This document shows, in pieces, positions 1 through 8,877 of a stretch of DNA of 64,000 bases (the first letter of the stretch is position 1; every line of letters starts with the position of its first letter). The translations under genes were made by a program, and so were the position numbers. Under the pieces are notes generated by a model, which was not told the DNA's origin, searched no databases, and was given only the letters and a program-made list of their open reading frames with translations. Source of the stretch: an uncultured Cellvibrionales bacterium (lineage in GTDB: Bacteria; Pseudomonadota; Gammaproteobacteria; Pseudomonadales; Dasaniaceae); assembly GCA_913019905.1 (NCBI GenBank), contig CAJVZD010000016.1, positions 45,951-109,950 of the forward strand, given 5' to 3'.

Positions 1-84
1 GTGGTGTTCCTCCGCCGCTAGTTGGTTCTGTGAACACTATAATCCACTAGCGGTGTCGTTCGGCTACAACATCAAGATGCGAGT

Positions 85-262
85 GAGTTTCCGTCCAGAA
101 ATAGAGTCATTGCGAGAAGCGTAGCGACGCGGCAATCTTGGGAGTTTGATTTAAACCATAACGACTAATACCTTAGAAAAATCTACTTGCGCGTCGAGGC
201 GTCGAACCGTCGAACCGTCGAACCGTTCCCTCTCAATGACGCGTTTGTGGTTCGGCGCTAGT
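85..262. repeat. Intergenic palindromic repeat element, copy A
   Basis: The stretch has a CCAGAAAT word, then a TCATTGCGAG...GGCAATCT half-palindrome (about 107-138), a spacer, a GTCGAACC tandem block and finally CTCAATGACG followed by CGCTAG. The same ordered words occur at 23901-24090. This resembles the dispersed non-coding TCATTGCGAG/CTCGCAATGA palindromes common in gammaproteobacterial genomes. It ends right at the stop codon of the neighbouring VOC gene. Boundaries are approximate. Confidence 0.5.
193..224. repeat. Tandem repeat, period 8 (GTCGAACC)
   Basis: Three exact GTCGAACC copies (201-224) are preceded by one degenerate copy, GTCGAGGC (193-200). The array sits inside the palindromic repeat element. 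No gene overlaps it. Confidence 0.85.
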
Positions 263-623
263 TATGAGTGGTTTCATATTGATCCAGGTAATAACGATTG
301 CCGTCAGGATCTTCGACTATCGCCATAAATCCTCCCCAGGGTTGTTTTGTCGGTGGTTCTGAAAAAATCACGCCTTTTTCAAGCAATGTAGCGTACTCCT
401 GATTGAGATCGGTCACTGATAACCCTATGCCCGTATGCCTGCCAATCAGGCTTTTCTGGTCGCTGCCCGCAACGGCTAAGCCGAGCCGAATTGTGCCGGC
501 GTGAAATGCAGCGTAGCCGAAATTGGGTTCCGACATTTCGAGTTCTAATCCCAGTTTTTGTTGGTAAAACGCCACCGATTTTTCGAGGTCGCTGACAAAT
601 ACGTTGACATATCCGATATTCAT
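258..623 (-). CDS. VOC (glyoxalase/bleomycin-resistance) family protein
   Basis: A 121-residue single-module vicinal oxygen chelate protein. The N-terminal beta-alpha start (YVNVFVSDLEKSVAFYQ, residues 5-21) and the C-terminal signature ending in EDPDGNRYYLDQY (104-116) are typical of this superfamily, which includes lyases, isomerases, dioxygenases and binding proteins acting on small metabolites. The substrate cannot be read from the sequence. Its stop lies in the repeat element to its left, and no partner gene is adjacent; the acyl-CoA synthetase on its right is divergent. Length is normal for a one-domain family member. Confidence 0.85.
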   Translation of the reverse strand: MNIGYVNVFVSDLEKSVAFYQQKLGLELEMSEPNFGYAAFHAGTIRLGLAVAGSDQKSLIGRHTGIGLSVTDLNQEYATLLEKGVIFSEPPTKQPWGGFMAIVEDPDGNRYYLDQYETTHN

Positions 624-1056
624 AATTCACCATAAACGTTGCAAGAAGGTTAATAGTAAAGTTGCAGATTTCTGCTTGTTTCCTGTTCGTGCCGTAGCTG
701 AAAACGATAACAGAAACGAACGAACTGCTGCCGATTTTCGTAAGATTTCGCCCATCCATTTCTACTCGGTACTTGAAAATGGAGCCAAATTCTCGTGACG
801 GATGAGTGATTGCTGTGGCTGTTCTATTAGTCAGTCACTATATTCTTTGTGACTATATTCTTTGTGACTATATTCATTGGAGGTATGTTTTTAGCGCCTG
901 TATTCTCTAAGTGTTTAGTACATCTTATTATCAGACATTTACAGTGTAGACATAAGTCCCGCCTCTTGCGCAATGAGTAAAGATGATGCACTCTCTTTTA
1001 GAAGAAAATTCGACAGTTAATTAATAATAAATAATGCCAATCTCTGGAGGAAAATT
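624..1056. other. Intergenic region, divergent promoters
   Basis: No supported gene; a 64-codon open frame at 604-798 overlaps the VOC start and has no family resemblance. The region should contain the promoters of both divergent genes. It contains the 15-base tandem repeat at 837-880. A good ribosome binding site (GGAGG) precedes the ATG at 1057. Confidence 0.5.
837..880. repeat. Tandem repeat, period 15
   Basis: The unit ACTATATTCTTTGTG is repeated at 837-851 and 852-866, with a third, slightly diverged copy at 867-880. It lies about 180 bases upstream of the acyl-CoA synthetase start. Confidence 0.85.
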
Positions 1057-2640
1057 ATGCCCGTGAAACTTACGCTCGACAATACCAAGGGTTACGGAAT
1101 GACATTGGCTTTTCACGCGCAAGAACGTCCCGACAAAATGGCCGTACAGAGTAAATACGGTGATAGAACATTTGCAGAGCTTAACGCTCGAGTCAATCAG
1201 TTGGTAGGGGTATTGCGCGCTTCAGGGTTACAAGCTGACGACGGGGTTGCGATTTTGTTGGTTAATCGTCCTGAGTTCATTGAAGCGTATTACGCATGCT
1301 TGCGAGCTGGCTTTCGGATAACGCCGATTAATTGGCATTTGTCGGGAGACAACGCATCGTATGTCGTTGAAAACTCAAAGGCAAAGGCATTTATCGGTGA
1401 TGTTAAGTGTGATCAATCGGCTATTGAAGCCTTGAGGTATAACCGCGACCAGCTAAAGGTAGCGTTGGCTGTCGGTGGCACCATCGAAGGTTTTGAATCA
1501 TACGATGATATGTTGGATCGAGAGTCCCAGGAAAATATCGAAAATCCCGAGATCGGCGCGCAGATGCTTTATACGTCTGGAACGACAGGACGGCCCAAAG
1601 GTGTTTATCGCAATCGCCTTTCGGTCGACGAGGTGATCAATATTCCGATAACACAATTCGAAATTGATGCGGCCTACGATCCAGAGACAGATTGCTGTTT
1701 GTGCCCGGGGCCAGCCTACCATGCTGCGCCGCTTGCTTTTAATGTCGTCTTACCTATTGGCAAGGGTGTGGGCGTGGTGTTGATGGATAAATGGGATGCG
1801 GAAGAAGCTTTGCAGCTGATAGAACGGCATAAAATAACCCATACTCATATGGTCGCAACCATGTTCCACCGTCTTCTTGCATTAGCTGCTGAAACGCGGA
1901 ACAGTTACGATCTTAGTTCTTTGCGGTATGTATTGCACGGCGCGGCTCCATGTCCCGTACATGTGAAGCAGAAAATGATGGAGTGGCTGGGTTTAGTCGT
2001 CTATGAGTATTATGCGGCGACGGAAGGGGGCGGCGGTTATGTTATTGGTCCGGAAGAATGGCTGGCTAATCCCGGTAGTGTCGGCAAGGCCCCTGAAGGG
2101 GCAGAAAATAAAATATGTGCCGACGACGGTGAAGAAGTTTCGGTGGGTGAAATTGGCACAATCTATTTCAAAGCGCCGGCGCTTCGCTTTGAGTATTACA
2201 ATGATAAAGAAAAAACCGCGGGAAGCTATAGTGGTGATTTTTTTACATTGGGTGATATGGGCTATATCGATGACAAGGGTTACTTGTATCTTACCGGGCG
2301 TAGTGCAGAAACCATTATTTCTGGCGGTGTAAATATCTATCCACAAGAGACCGACGATGTCTTGCTTAAACATCCGGCAATCGCCGATGTTTGTACGGTC
2401 GGTGTGCCAAGCGAAGAGTGGGGAGAAGAAGTCAAATCCATCGTGCAGCTCAAGGCGGGGGTTGAAGAAAGCGCATCGATGGCGGAGGAACTAATTTCAT
2501 TTGTTAGGGAACATCTCGCCGTTTTCAAATCGCCGCGCAGCATTGATTTTGTTTTAGAATTGCCGCGCTTACCCTCCGGGAAAATACAGCGGCGCCTTGT
2601 CCGAGCGCCCTATTGGGAAGGGCGCGATAAGCAAATCTAG
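1057..2640 (+). CDS. AMP-dependent acyl-CoA synthetase (fatty-acid--CoA ligase family)
   Basis: A 527-residue ANL-superfamily enzyme that should adenylate a carboxylic acid and transfer it to CoA. Seen: the P-loop-like motif YTSGTTGRPKGV at residues 172-183, the YAATEGGG adenylation motif in the middle, the TGR hinge (LYLTGRSAETIISGG) and the PSGKIQRR motif with the catalytic lysine near residue 509. Length is normal. There is no transmembrane segment, so it is probably cytosolic. It begins after a GGAGG ribosome binding site and stands alone, convergent with the glutamate dehydrogenase gene. The substrate (medium/long-chain, steroid-side-chain or aromatic acid) is not decidable from sequence. 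Confidence 0.9.
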   Translation: MPVKLTLDNTKGYGMTLAFHAQERPDKMAVQSKYGDRTFAELNARVNQLVGVLRASGLQADDGVAILLVNRPEFIEAYYACLRAGFRITPINWHLSGDNASYVVENSKAKAFIGDVKCDQSAIEALRYNRDQLKVALAVGGTIEGFESYDDMLDRESQENIENPEIGAQMLYTSGTTGRPKGVYRNRLSVDEVINIPITQFEIDAAYDPETDCCLCPGPAYHAAPLAFNVVLPIGKGVGVVLMDKWDAEEALQLIERHKITHTHMVATMFHRLLALAAETRNSYDLSSLRYVLHGAAPCPVHVKQKMMEWLGLVVYEYYAATEGGGGYVIGPEEWLANPGSVGKAPEGAENKICADDGEEVSVGEIGTIYFKAPALRFEYYNDKEKTAGSYSGDFFTLGDMGYIDDKGYLYLTGRSAETIISGGVNIYPQETDDVLLKHPAIADVCTVGVPSEEWGEEVKSIVQLKAGVEESASMAEELISFVREHLAVFKSPRSIDFVLELPRLPSGKIQRRLVRAPYWEGRDKQI

Positions 2641-2730
2641 CGGCTGTTTTCGGCAGGCGGAAATCGATCAACCGAAAAACGTGGGGAGTGCTGTAACAAT
2701 AGACTTACGCTACCGTGAAGGTATCGCAAG

Positions 2731-3984
2731 TTACACACTATTTTCAGGTTTTTCAGAGTCCAAAATTTTGCTTAAGGCGATATACAAACCGACGTCCCGT
2801 AGTGGTAATTTTAGCCGCCGAGAATGGGAGATGATATTGGCAACATTTTCTCGGATGGTCGTCTGGGTCAGGGTCTTCGCTTCGATAACTTTTTGTTGGT
2901 CGTCGCAAGACTCTTCGTCACTTTCTTCGCCAACATGCGTCGAACTTAGCTCGACGAAGGCTGCAATAACACCGCCGCAATTAGCAATAAAATCCGGTAT
3001 CAATTCAATGCCCTGTTTAAAGAGCAATGGATAGCTATCCATTGTACAGGGGCTATTTGCTCCTTCAATAATAAAGCGAGCCGCAATGTCCCTGGCGTTT
3101 CCAGCGTTGATGACGTTGTGTAAAGCGCAGGGAAATAGAACATCAACCGATTGAAATAACACATCATTTGCCTCATCACTAATGAAAGTGCCCTCGTCGG
3201 ATATCATCGCTTGAACCGCTGAAACATCCTGACTGATCAGCGCATCTAACAGCTTATTTGACAAGGGTTTTTCGAACCGCCAAGTACCCTTGTATTTCGG
3301 ATCGCCAATCGCTGAGAGCTGCGCACCTTTGTCAGAAAAATATCGAATGACGGCAGCACCCATTGCACCCACGCCATGAACCGCAAAGCTCATGGACTCT
3401 ATATCGGCGTCGGAAAAATGAATTAGGGTCGATGCAGCCTCGGCTACACCCAAGCCGGCAATGCCTTCTCCGTCGTAATTAGTTCCTCCCATTGCGACTG
3501 TTTTACCGGTAAACGAACGGCGGGAGTTGAGCGTTTCACAGGCCCAAATAGCGTGTTCAGGAGCGGCACCAATGTCGAATCCAAAGCCGCCGAATATCCC
3601 GCCTTTTTCATGCAGGTAGGGCTCACATAGTTTCACAAAGCGGCGATATTTCCCTTCGAAGTCGTCTTCTCTTGGATTCGCATTAAGACCAGATTTTGCG
3701 CCACCCAAGGGTAGGCCTGCTGCGGCATTTTTAATAGCCATCGTTCGTGCCAGCATTCTAACTTCGTCCAGACTTAGCCCTTCGCGAATGCGAGTACCTC
3801 CCTTTCCGCAATAGGGTAGAGGCCCGTCTGCAGAAATTTCGGTATTCCATACGACCACATACCCTTCAACTCCCAATGCAGGATCTCGAACAGTGATTTC
3901 CAATTCCGCTTGCATATCGTCAAAGCTACTGTTTAACAAAGACAGTTGGCGGTAAAAGTCTTGCTGGTTATTTTCGCTAATCAT
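2731..3984 (-). CDS. Glu/Leu/Phe/Val dehydrogenase family protein (glutamate dehydrogenase-like)
   Basis: A 417-residue amino-acid dehydrogenase. The N-terminal dimerisation domain carries KNAAAGLPLGGAKSG (residues 85-99, with the substrate-binding Lys97), and the Rossmann domain has the glycine motif GVGAMG at 204-209. The usual PAPDVGT segment holding the catalytic Asp is replaced by GFDIGAAPEHAIW (135-147), so this is a divergent member and Asp137 is the likely catalytic residue. It is the third gene of the lysine operon, 11 bases after the aldehyde dehydrogenase stop, with no clear Shine-Dalgarno sequence of its own. Inference: it recycles the amino group or ammonium released from lysine. 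A leucine/phenylalanine-type activity cannot be excluded. Confidence 0.85.
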   Translation of the reverse strand: MISENNQQDFYRQLSLLNSSFDDMQAELEITVRDPALGVEGYVVVWNTEISADGPLPYCGKGGTRIREGLSLDEVRMLARTMAIKNAAAGLPLGGAKSGLNANPREDDFEGKYRRFVKLCEPYLHEKGGIFGGFGFDIGAAPEHAIWACETLNSRRSFTGKTVAMGGTNYDGEGIAGLGVAEAASTLIHFSDADIESMSFAVHGVGAMGAAVIRYFSDKGAQLSAIGDPKYKGTWRFEKPLSNKLLDALISQDVSAVQAMISDEGTFISDEANDVLFQSVDVLFPCALHNVINAGNARDIAARFIIEGANSPCTMDSYPLLFKQGIELIPDFIANCGGVIAAFVELSSTHVGEESDEESCDDQQKVIEAKTLTQTTIRENVANIISHSRRLKLPLRDVGLYIALSKILDSEKPENSV

Positions 3985-3995
3985 AATAAGTATTT

Positions 3996-5498
3996 TTACA
4001 GCTTAAATTCGATCCCTTGGGCCAAGGGAAGGTCCTCGGAATAGTTAACTGTTGAGGTGACTCTTCGCATGTAACCTTTCCACGCATCAGAACCTGACTC
4101 TCTGCCGCCGCCGGTCTCTTTTTCGCCACCAAAGGCTCCACCAATTTCAGCCCCACTCGTTCCAATATTAACATTAGCGATGCCGCAGTCACTGCCACCG
4201 GCAGAGAGAAATAATTCCGCCTCTCTAATATCATTGGTAAAAATGGCAGATGATAGCCCCTGGGGTACATCGTTATGACACTCAATGGCATCTTGCAAAT
4301 TCTCAAAAGGAAAAGCGTAGAGAATAGGAGCGAAAGTTTCCGTCTTAACAACATCGCTATTTTCCGGCTGGCAGACGAGTGCTGGATTGACATAATAGGC
4401 ATCGGGGTATTGGTCTGATAAGGTGCGTGAGCCTCCAGTAACGTCGCCGCCACAGGTGTCTAGCGATCGTTGCATTTGAAGATATGAATCCTCGTCAATT
4501 AGCGGTCCTACCAGCATATCCGGATTCATCGGATCTCCAACTCGAATGCTATTGTAGGCACTTTTAAGAGAAGCCATTAATTCCGGGTAAATATCGCGGT
4601 GGACATAAAGACGCCTTGTCGATGTGCATCGTTGTCCGGCGGTACCAACTGCGCCAAATAAGATGGCCCTGACAGCCATTGTTAAATCGGCTGTTGGACA
4701 AACGATGATCGCGTTGTTGCCTCCCAGTTCGAGAATGGAACGTCCAAATCGCTCGGCGACCACTGTAGCTACTTTGCGTCCCATCGTGGTGCTGCCGGTA
4801 GCGCTGACTACTGGGATTCTTTTATCGGCGACAAGCTGCGCTCCCGCTGGTGCATGGCCAATAATCACTTGCGACAAATGCATTGGAATTGAGCCTGTTT
4901 CCTGTGCGGCATCTTCAAACAACTTTTGGCAGGCTATGGCGCATAATGGCGCTTTTTCTGATGGCTTCCAAATCACGCTGTTTCCACAAACAATAGCTAG
5001 AGCTGTATTCCACGACCACACGGCAACCGGAAAGTTAAAGGCTGAAATAACAGCGGTAGGGCCCATCGACTGCCATGTCTCCGACATACGGTGCCCTGGT
5101 CGTTCGGATGTGATAGTGAGACCGTATAATTGGCGAGATAGGCCGACAGCAAAATCGCAGATATCGATCATTTCCTGTACTTCACCTAATCCTTCCTGGT
5201 AACTCTTACCGCATTCCAGAGTAACGATAGTGGCTAGCGATTCTTTATGTTCTCTGAGTTTATTCCCCAACACCCTAATTAACTCACCGCGTCGGGGAGC
5301 GGGTATCGTTTTCCATTGTTGGAAAGCCGTTGTGGATTTCGATATGACCTCATCGATTTCCGTTGTGGAGTGAGTTTCAAGCAGCCCGATGGTTGAACCG
5401 TCTATCGGGCTTGTGACAACGAGGTCACCTGTTTGGAAAAGTGATTGATCAAGCCCTAAATCTGATAGGGCTTTAGATGCGGTTTGCGCTAATGTCAT
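3996..5498 (-). CDS. ALDH7-type aldehyde dehydrogenase (L-piperideine-6-carboxylate / aminoadipate semialdehyde dehydrogenase)
   Basis: A 500-residue NAD(P)-dependent aldehyde dehydrogenase of the antiquitin (ALDH7A1/AmaB) group. Seen: the SAFNFPVAVWSWN segment with Asn154, the catalytic Glu257 in LELGGNNA and the nucleophile Cys291 in GQRCTSTRR. The ELGGNN and GQRCTSTRR forms, and the C-terminal SGAEIGGAFGGEKETGGGRESGSD segment read across its length, are characteristic of this subgroup. Known family reaction: piperideine-6-carboxylate (aminoadipate semialdehyde) to 2-aminoadipate. An AGGA ribosome binding site precedes the ATG. It lies between the lysine/saccharopine dehydrogenase-like gene (36-base gap) and the glutamate dehydrogenase-like gene, which supports the lysine assignment. 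Confidence 0.9.
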   Translation of the reverse strand: MTLAQTASKALSDLGLDQSLFQTGDLVVTSPIDGSTIGLLETHSTTEIDEVISKSTTAFQQWKTIPAPRRGELIRVLGNKLREHKESLATIVTLECGKSYQEGLGEVQEMIDICDFAVGLSRQLYGLTITSERPGHRMSETWQSMGPTAVISAFNFPVAVWSWNTALAIVCGNSVIWKPSEKAPLCAIACQKLFEDAAQETGSIPMHLSQVIIGHAPAGAQLVADKRIPVVSATGSTTMGRKVATVVAERFGRSILELGGNNAIIVCPTADLTMAVRAILFGAVGTAGQRCTSTRRLYVHRDIYPELMASLKSAYNSIRVGDPMNPDMLVGPLIDEDSYLQMQRSLDTCGGDVTGGSRTLSDQYPDAYYVNPALVCQPENSDVVKTETFAPILYAFPFENLQDAIECHNDVPQGLSSAIFTNDIREAELFLSAGGSDCGIANVNIGTSGAEIGGAFGGEKETGGGRESGSDAWKGYMRRVTSTVNYSEDLPLAQGIEFKL

Positions 5499-5534
5499 GG
5501 TAGGGTCCTGATCTTTGTTTATAATCGATAGAAA

Positions 5535-6662
5535 TTATGCTGCTACTGAACCTAAGGTCGTACTTGTGGCCTTATCTGCAATTGCTGATTTTGAGTAATA
5601 CTGGCCGAAGCGATTATTAATGAAGCTCTCAAAACATATATCTTCCTGCTTTATAAAACCGGTTTGCGGTATTTTTCCTTCAGCGAGTAAATCGAGAACT
5701 GCACAAATACCAGCTGCTGTGGTAATTTGGATGGCGCTCCATTGTTTGTTATTGATGGTTTGACTATAAATCTTATTGGCATAGGATTCTTGGACCAATT
5801 GGCCATTTTTGAAACCGCTTACTGTGATAAAAACCAAAACGACATCTTGGTAGGTGAGGGGCAGTGAAAATTCCAATATTTCCTTGAACAGTGGTTGGTG
5901 CTCTCTTAGACGTAGATCTTGAAGTAACATTTTCATTATGTCGCGGTGTCCAGGGTAGCGAACACTACGATAGTTGAGACTATCGACCTTTCCTTCTAAT
6001 GTTTCGCATAAGGTCCCTAGTCCTCCAGACGTATTGAAAGCTTCGTAGTTTATTCCATCTAAGGCGAAGGTCTCCAGCTCTTCCAAAGGCAATACCTGGG
6101 TGAATTTCCCCTCAACAATCGCTTCGCAAGGATTACAATATTCGTTAATCAAACCGTCGGTCGACCAGGTCAGGTTGTACTTGAGCGCATTCGACGGATA
6201 TTTCGGCAAAGCACCGACCCGCATATGCACGTTTTGCAACTTATCAAACTTCATTGCTAGATCGTAGGCGGCAATCGTGATAAATCCGGGCGCTAAGCCA
6301 CATTGTGGAATCAAAGCGCTGTTTGCCGTTTTAGCTAACTCTTTAACGAGTTTAGTGCAGGCGACGTCTTCGGTGAGGTCGAGATAGTGAACCCCCGTTT
6401 TTGCCGCTGCCTCCGCGACATATCGGGTAATATGAAATGGGCAGGCACTGAGAGCCGCAAATTTTCCTTTCATTGCCTCCTGCAGTTCTGCTGAATTGGT
6501 GACGTCGAGAGTTAGAGGAGTAATGTTGGCGTGTTCGGTTAAGCGCTCTAAGTTCTCTTTGTTACTGTCTGCGACAGTGACGTGATAGTCACCGCAATGG
6601 GCCAGTAGATCACTGATAATGATACCTATTTTTCCAGCACCTAGTAGCAGTATATTTTTCAT
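5535..6662 (-). CDS. Saccharopine dehydrogenase family protein, probable lysine 6-dehydrogenase or saccharopine dehydrogenase
   Basis: A 375-residue protein with an N-terminal Rossmann fold (ILLLGAGKIG, glycines at 8, 10 and 13) and a saccharopine dehydrogenase-type C-terminal part (ALKYNLTWSTDGLINEY around 160-176). Bacterial lysine 6-dehydrogenases are of this size and belong to this family; they oxidise lysine directly to piperideine-6-carboxylate plus ammonium. The next gene encodes the enzyme for exactly that product, and the third encodes a glutamate dehydrogenase-like protein. A true saccharopine dehydrogenase would need a lysine-ketoglutarate reductase, which is not in the window, so direct lysine oxidation is the simpler reading. 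GGAGA ribosome binding site six bases before the ATG. First gene of the operon. Confidence 0.8.
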   Translation of the reverse strand: MKNILLLGAGKIGIIISDLLAHCGDYHVTVADSNKENLERLTEHANITPLTLDVTNSAELQEAMKGKFAALSACPFHITRYVAEAAAKTGVHYLDLTEDVACTKLVKELAKTANSALIPQCGLAPGFITIAAYDLAMKFDKLQNVHMRVGALPKYPSNALKYNLTWSTDGLINEYCNPCEAIVEGKFTQVLPLEELETFALDGINYEAFNTSGGLGTLCETLEGKVDSLNYRSVRYPGHRDIMKMLLQDLRLREHQPLFKEILEFSLPLTYQDVVLVFITVSGFKNGQLVQESYANKIYSQTINNKQWSAIQITTAAGICAVLDLLAEGKIPQTGFIKQEDICFESFINNRFGQYYSKSAIADKATSTTLGSVAA

Positions 6663-6713
6663 ACAATTCTCCGTAAATTTGGACAGTTCGTGGATAACGC
6701 TTATACTTTCATT

Positions 6714-6757
6714 TTAGTCCTGTTTCTCGTCGAAATGTATAATACAAATGTACATTT
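6714..6757 (+). promoter_or_regulatory. Divergent promoter/operator between the lysine operon and lrp-like gene
   Basis: A perfect TATAAT at 6738-6743 is followed by a 12-base perfect palindrome AAATGTACATTT at 6746-6757. A weak -35 match (TTAGTC, 6714-6719) lies 18 bases before the TATAAT. Lrp/AsnC proteins commonly regulate a divergent neighbouring operon from the shared intergenic region, so the palindrome is a candidate operator. This is inferred from position and symmetry only. Confidence 0.35.
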
Positions 6758-6798
6758 TGTCTGATCTTTTAGCGCAAAGTAGCGGAATAATCGTCAAT

Positions 6799-7230
6799 AT
6801 GGTGATAGATAAAAAAGATACGGCTTTGTTGGCGCTTTTAAGTGCCAACAGTCGTGAATCTACGGCCGAACTAGCGCGTAAGTTAAATCTGTCGCGTTCA
6901 ACCGTTAAAGATCGGATCGAACGACTGGAGTCAAGAGGTGTTATAAAGGGATACACCGTTCGTTTTAGTGAGGATTACTCGCAAAGCCAAATACAGGCGC
7001 ACGTGATGATTAGTACTCAAACGAAACAATCGGCAGAAATAACGAAGACCTTGAAAAAAATGCCGGCTGTAAAGTCTCTTTACGCGGTTAATGGGATTTA
7101 CGACATGATTGCTATATTAAGTGTAGGGTCGACTAAGTTGTTGGATATAGCTTTAGATGCCATTGGTGAAATTGACGGAATTGAAAAGACGATGTCTTCT
7201 ATTATACTGTCGACAAAAATCGAGAAATGA
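6799..7230 (+). CDS. Lrp/AsnC family transcriptional regulator
   Basis: A 143-residue regulator. An N-terminal winged helix-turn-helix (DTALLALLSANSRESTAELARKL followed by the recognition helix LSRSTVKDRIERLE) and a C-terminal RAM/AsnC ligand-binding domain (from about residue 60) are both seen. I chose the ATG at 6799 because the protein then starts directly before the conserved first helix; an upstream in-frame ATG at 6748 falls inside the AAATGTACATTT palindrome and would add 17 atypical residues. It is divergent from the lysine-catabolism operon and is its likely local, amino-acid-responsive regulator. Confidence 0.9.
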   Translation: MVIDKKDTALLALLSANSRESTAELARKLNLSRSTVKDRIERLESRGVIKGYTVRFSEDYSQSQIQAHVMISTQTKQSAEITKTLKKMPAVKSLYAVNGIYDMIAILSVGSTKLLDIALDAIGEIDGIEKTMSSIILSTKIEK

Positions 7231-7507
7231 GCCGATCATCTATACCAAGCTAAGCGAACTTGCCCTAAATCCGCTCGGTACATCGCACTTCCACTTTAAT
7301 TGATAACACTTATTTCTCTCCAGTTAGCGATGCAACTCCGCTCGGCTTTTCGATTTCCAACCAAAAAATATCCTACAAATTGCGCCACGTAAGCCAATTC
7401 GCCTACTACAATTAGTATATGTAAATTAAACGCGCTCTTTTTGTACGGCGAAGAGTTAGTTTACTCGATAAATGCAGGCTTATTTGACCTTCTCTGGAGG
7501 TGGATTT

Positions 7508-7870
7508 ATGTATGAAATATTGATCGTAGAAGACTTTTCGTCTCTGACGCAGATTTTGGATATTTCTTTAAAGCAAGCGGGCTTTAACATGCATGAAGCC
7601 AGGACTGCGGACCAGGCTATTGCATCTGCTGAGAACAATAATTTCGATTTGATTTTGTGTGACGCAGATATCGAAAATTGCGACCCCATCGAATTAATTG
7701 GGCAGTTGAGTCAGTTGACGGGAAAGGAGCATTCAAGTCTGATCGCTTTTTCAAAAGAAAAAGGCACAGCAAAAAAACAGAATGCGCTCGATGCCGGCGC
7801 TGACCGTTGGATCGAAAAACCCTTTGACGTCGATGACTTAGTTAATGATGTGCTCGCTGTGATTCACTAA
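7508..7870 (+). CDS. Single-domain response regulator (CheY-like receiver)
   Basis: A 120-residue stand-alone receiver domain. The acidic pocket (EDF, residues 8-10), the phosphoacceptor Asp52 in LILCDADIE, the switch residue Ser in LIAFSKEK and the conserved lysine in WIEKPF are all present, so phosphorylation is plausible. No output domain and no histidine kinase are adjacent; it must signal by protein interaction or act in a phosphorelay. The ATG at 7508 follows a GGAGGTGG ribosome binding site; the frame is open further upstream but without any recognisable sequence. Confidence 0.85.
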   Translation: MYEILIVEDFSSLTQILDISLKQAGFNMHEARTADQAIASAENNNFDLILCDADIENCDPIELIGQLSQLTGKEHSSLIAFSKEKGTAKKQNALDAGADRWIEKPFDVDDLVNDVLAVIH

Positions 7871-8127
7871 TACAGTATATACACTCTCGATCGGTTCAAT
7901 CCCCAAACAGCTCGGCTGCCTTCTACAAATGGTAAGCTTGCCTGACTGTATTGCGCGCTCTACGTGAAAGAATGGTCGCTAGTTTAATATCTCATTAGCG
8001 AATTAATTGATGGGTGTGTGGCCTTAGTCACTGCCGAAATTCACTGTCACTTAATTGCTGTATTCCATTTGATTACCCCAATTGAGTAACGCATTTGTGT
8101 AAATACGATAAATTTACTCTTCCAACG

Positions 8128-8877
8128 CTATTTTTTCAAAGAACCGATCAAATCGATCGGCATCGGAAATACGATAGTTGAACTTTTGTCGCTGGCGATT
8201 TCCACCAGTGTTTGCAGGTAGCGTAATTGCAGTGCCTGCTCTTGCTTAGCTAATACTTGGGCAGCGCTTAATAGTTTTTCAGATGCTTCGAATTCCCCCT
8301 GTGCGTGGATAACTTTTGCCCGTCGCTCCCGTTCTGCTTCAGCTTGCTTGGCGATTGCTCTGATCATGCTTTCATCCAGGTCAACGTGCTTTATTTCAAC
8401 GTTAGATACCTTGATCCCCCAGGCGTCGGTTTGTTTATCCAGGATGTTCTGTACGTCTCCATTTAACTGATCGCGCTCTGACAGCATGTCGTCTAATTCG
8501 TGTTGTCCCAGCACCGATCGTAGCGTGGTTTGCGACAGTTGACTGGTGGCCTCGAGGAAGTTTTCCACTTGAATTATCGATTTTTCCGGGTCCAAAACTC
8601 GAAAATATACGACTGCGTTCACTTTTACCGAGACATTATCTTTCGAAATGACGTCTTGAGTAGGAACGTCCATTACCACGGTGCGAAGATCAACCCTTAC
8701 TATTTGTTGAATAATGGGGACGACAATGATCAAGCCAGGCCCTTTCACTTTGTAAAAACGACCCAGCATGAAGATAACGCCCCGCTCGTATTCCCGTAAT
8801 ACTTTGAACATAGATAATATGAAAAGTATCGCCATGACTGCGAGTGGTATGCCGATGTAATTGATTTCAAAATTCAT
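8128..8877 (-). CDS. SPFH/Band 7 slipin (stomatin-like) membrane protein
   Basis: A 249-residue slipin. One N-terminal membrane segment (about residues 9-25) is followed by the stomatin motif [12 protein letters not shown] and a Band 7 domain, then a charged helical region ([20 protein letters not shown]) typical of oligomerising SPFH proteins. Its ATG overlaps the NfeD stop in an ATGA, so the two are co-translated. Family knowledge: NfeD proteases and slipins form paired membrane-microdomain systems, and the protease can cleave the partner slipin's C-terminus in archaeal homologues. Confidence 0.93.
   Translation of the reverse strand: MNFEINYIGIPLAVMAILFILSMFKVLREYERGVIFMLGRFYKVKGPGLIIVVPIIQQIVRVDLRTVVMDVPTQDVISKDNVSVKVNAVVYFRVLDPEKSIIQVENFLEATSQLSQTTLRSVLGQHELDDMLSERDQLNGDVQNILDKQTDAWGIKVSNVEIKHVDLDESMIRAIAKQAEAERERRAKVIHAQGEFEASEKLLSAAQVLAKQEQALQLRYLQTLVEIASDKSSTIVFPMPIDLIGSLKK

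Noticed and set aside
4624..5202. 192-residue forward open frame
   Set aside because: Antisense to the ALDH7 gene, no recognisable domain.
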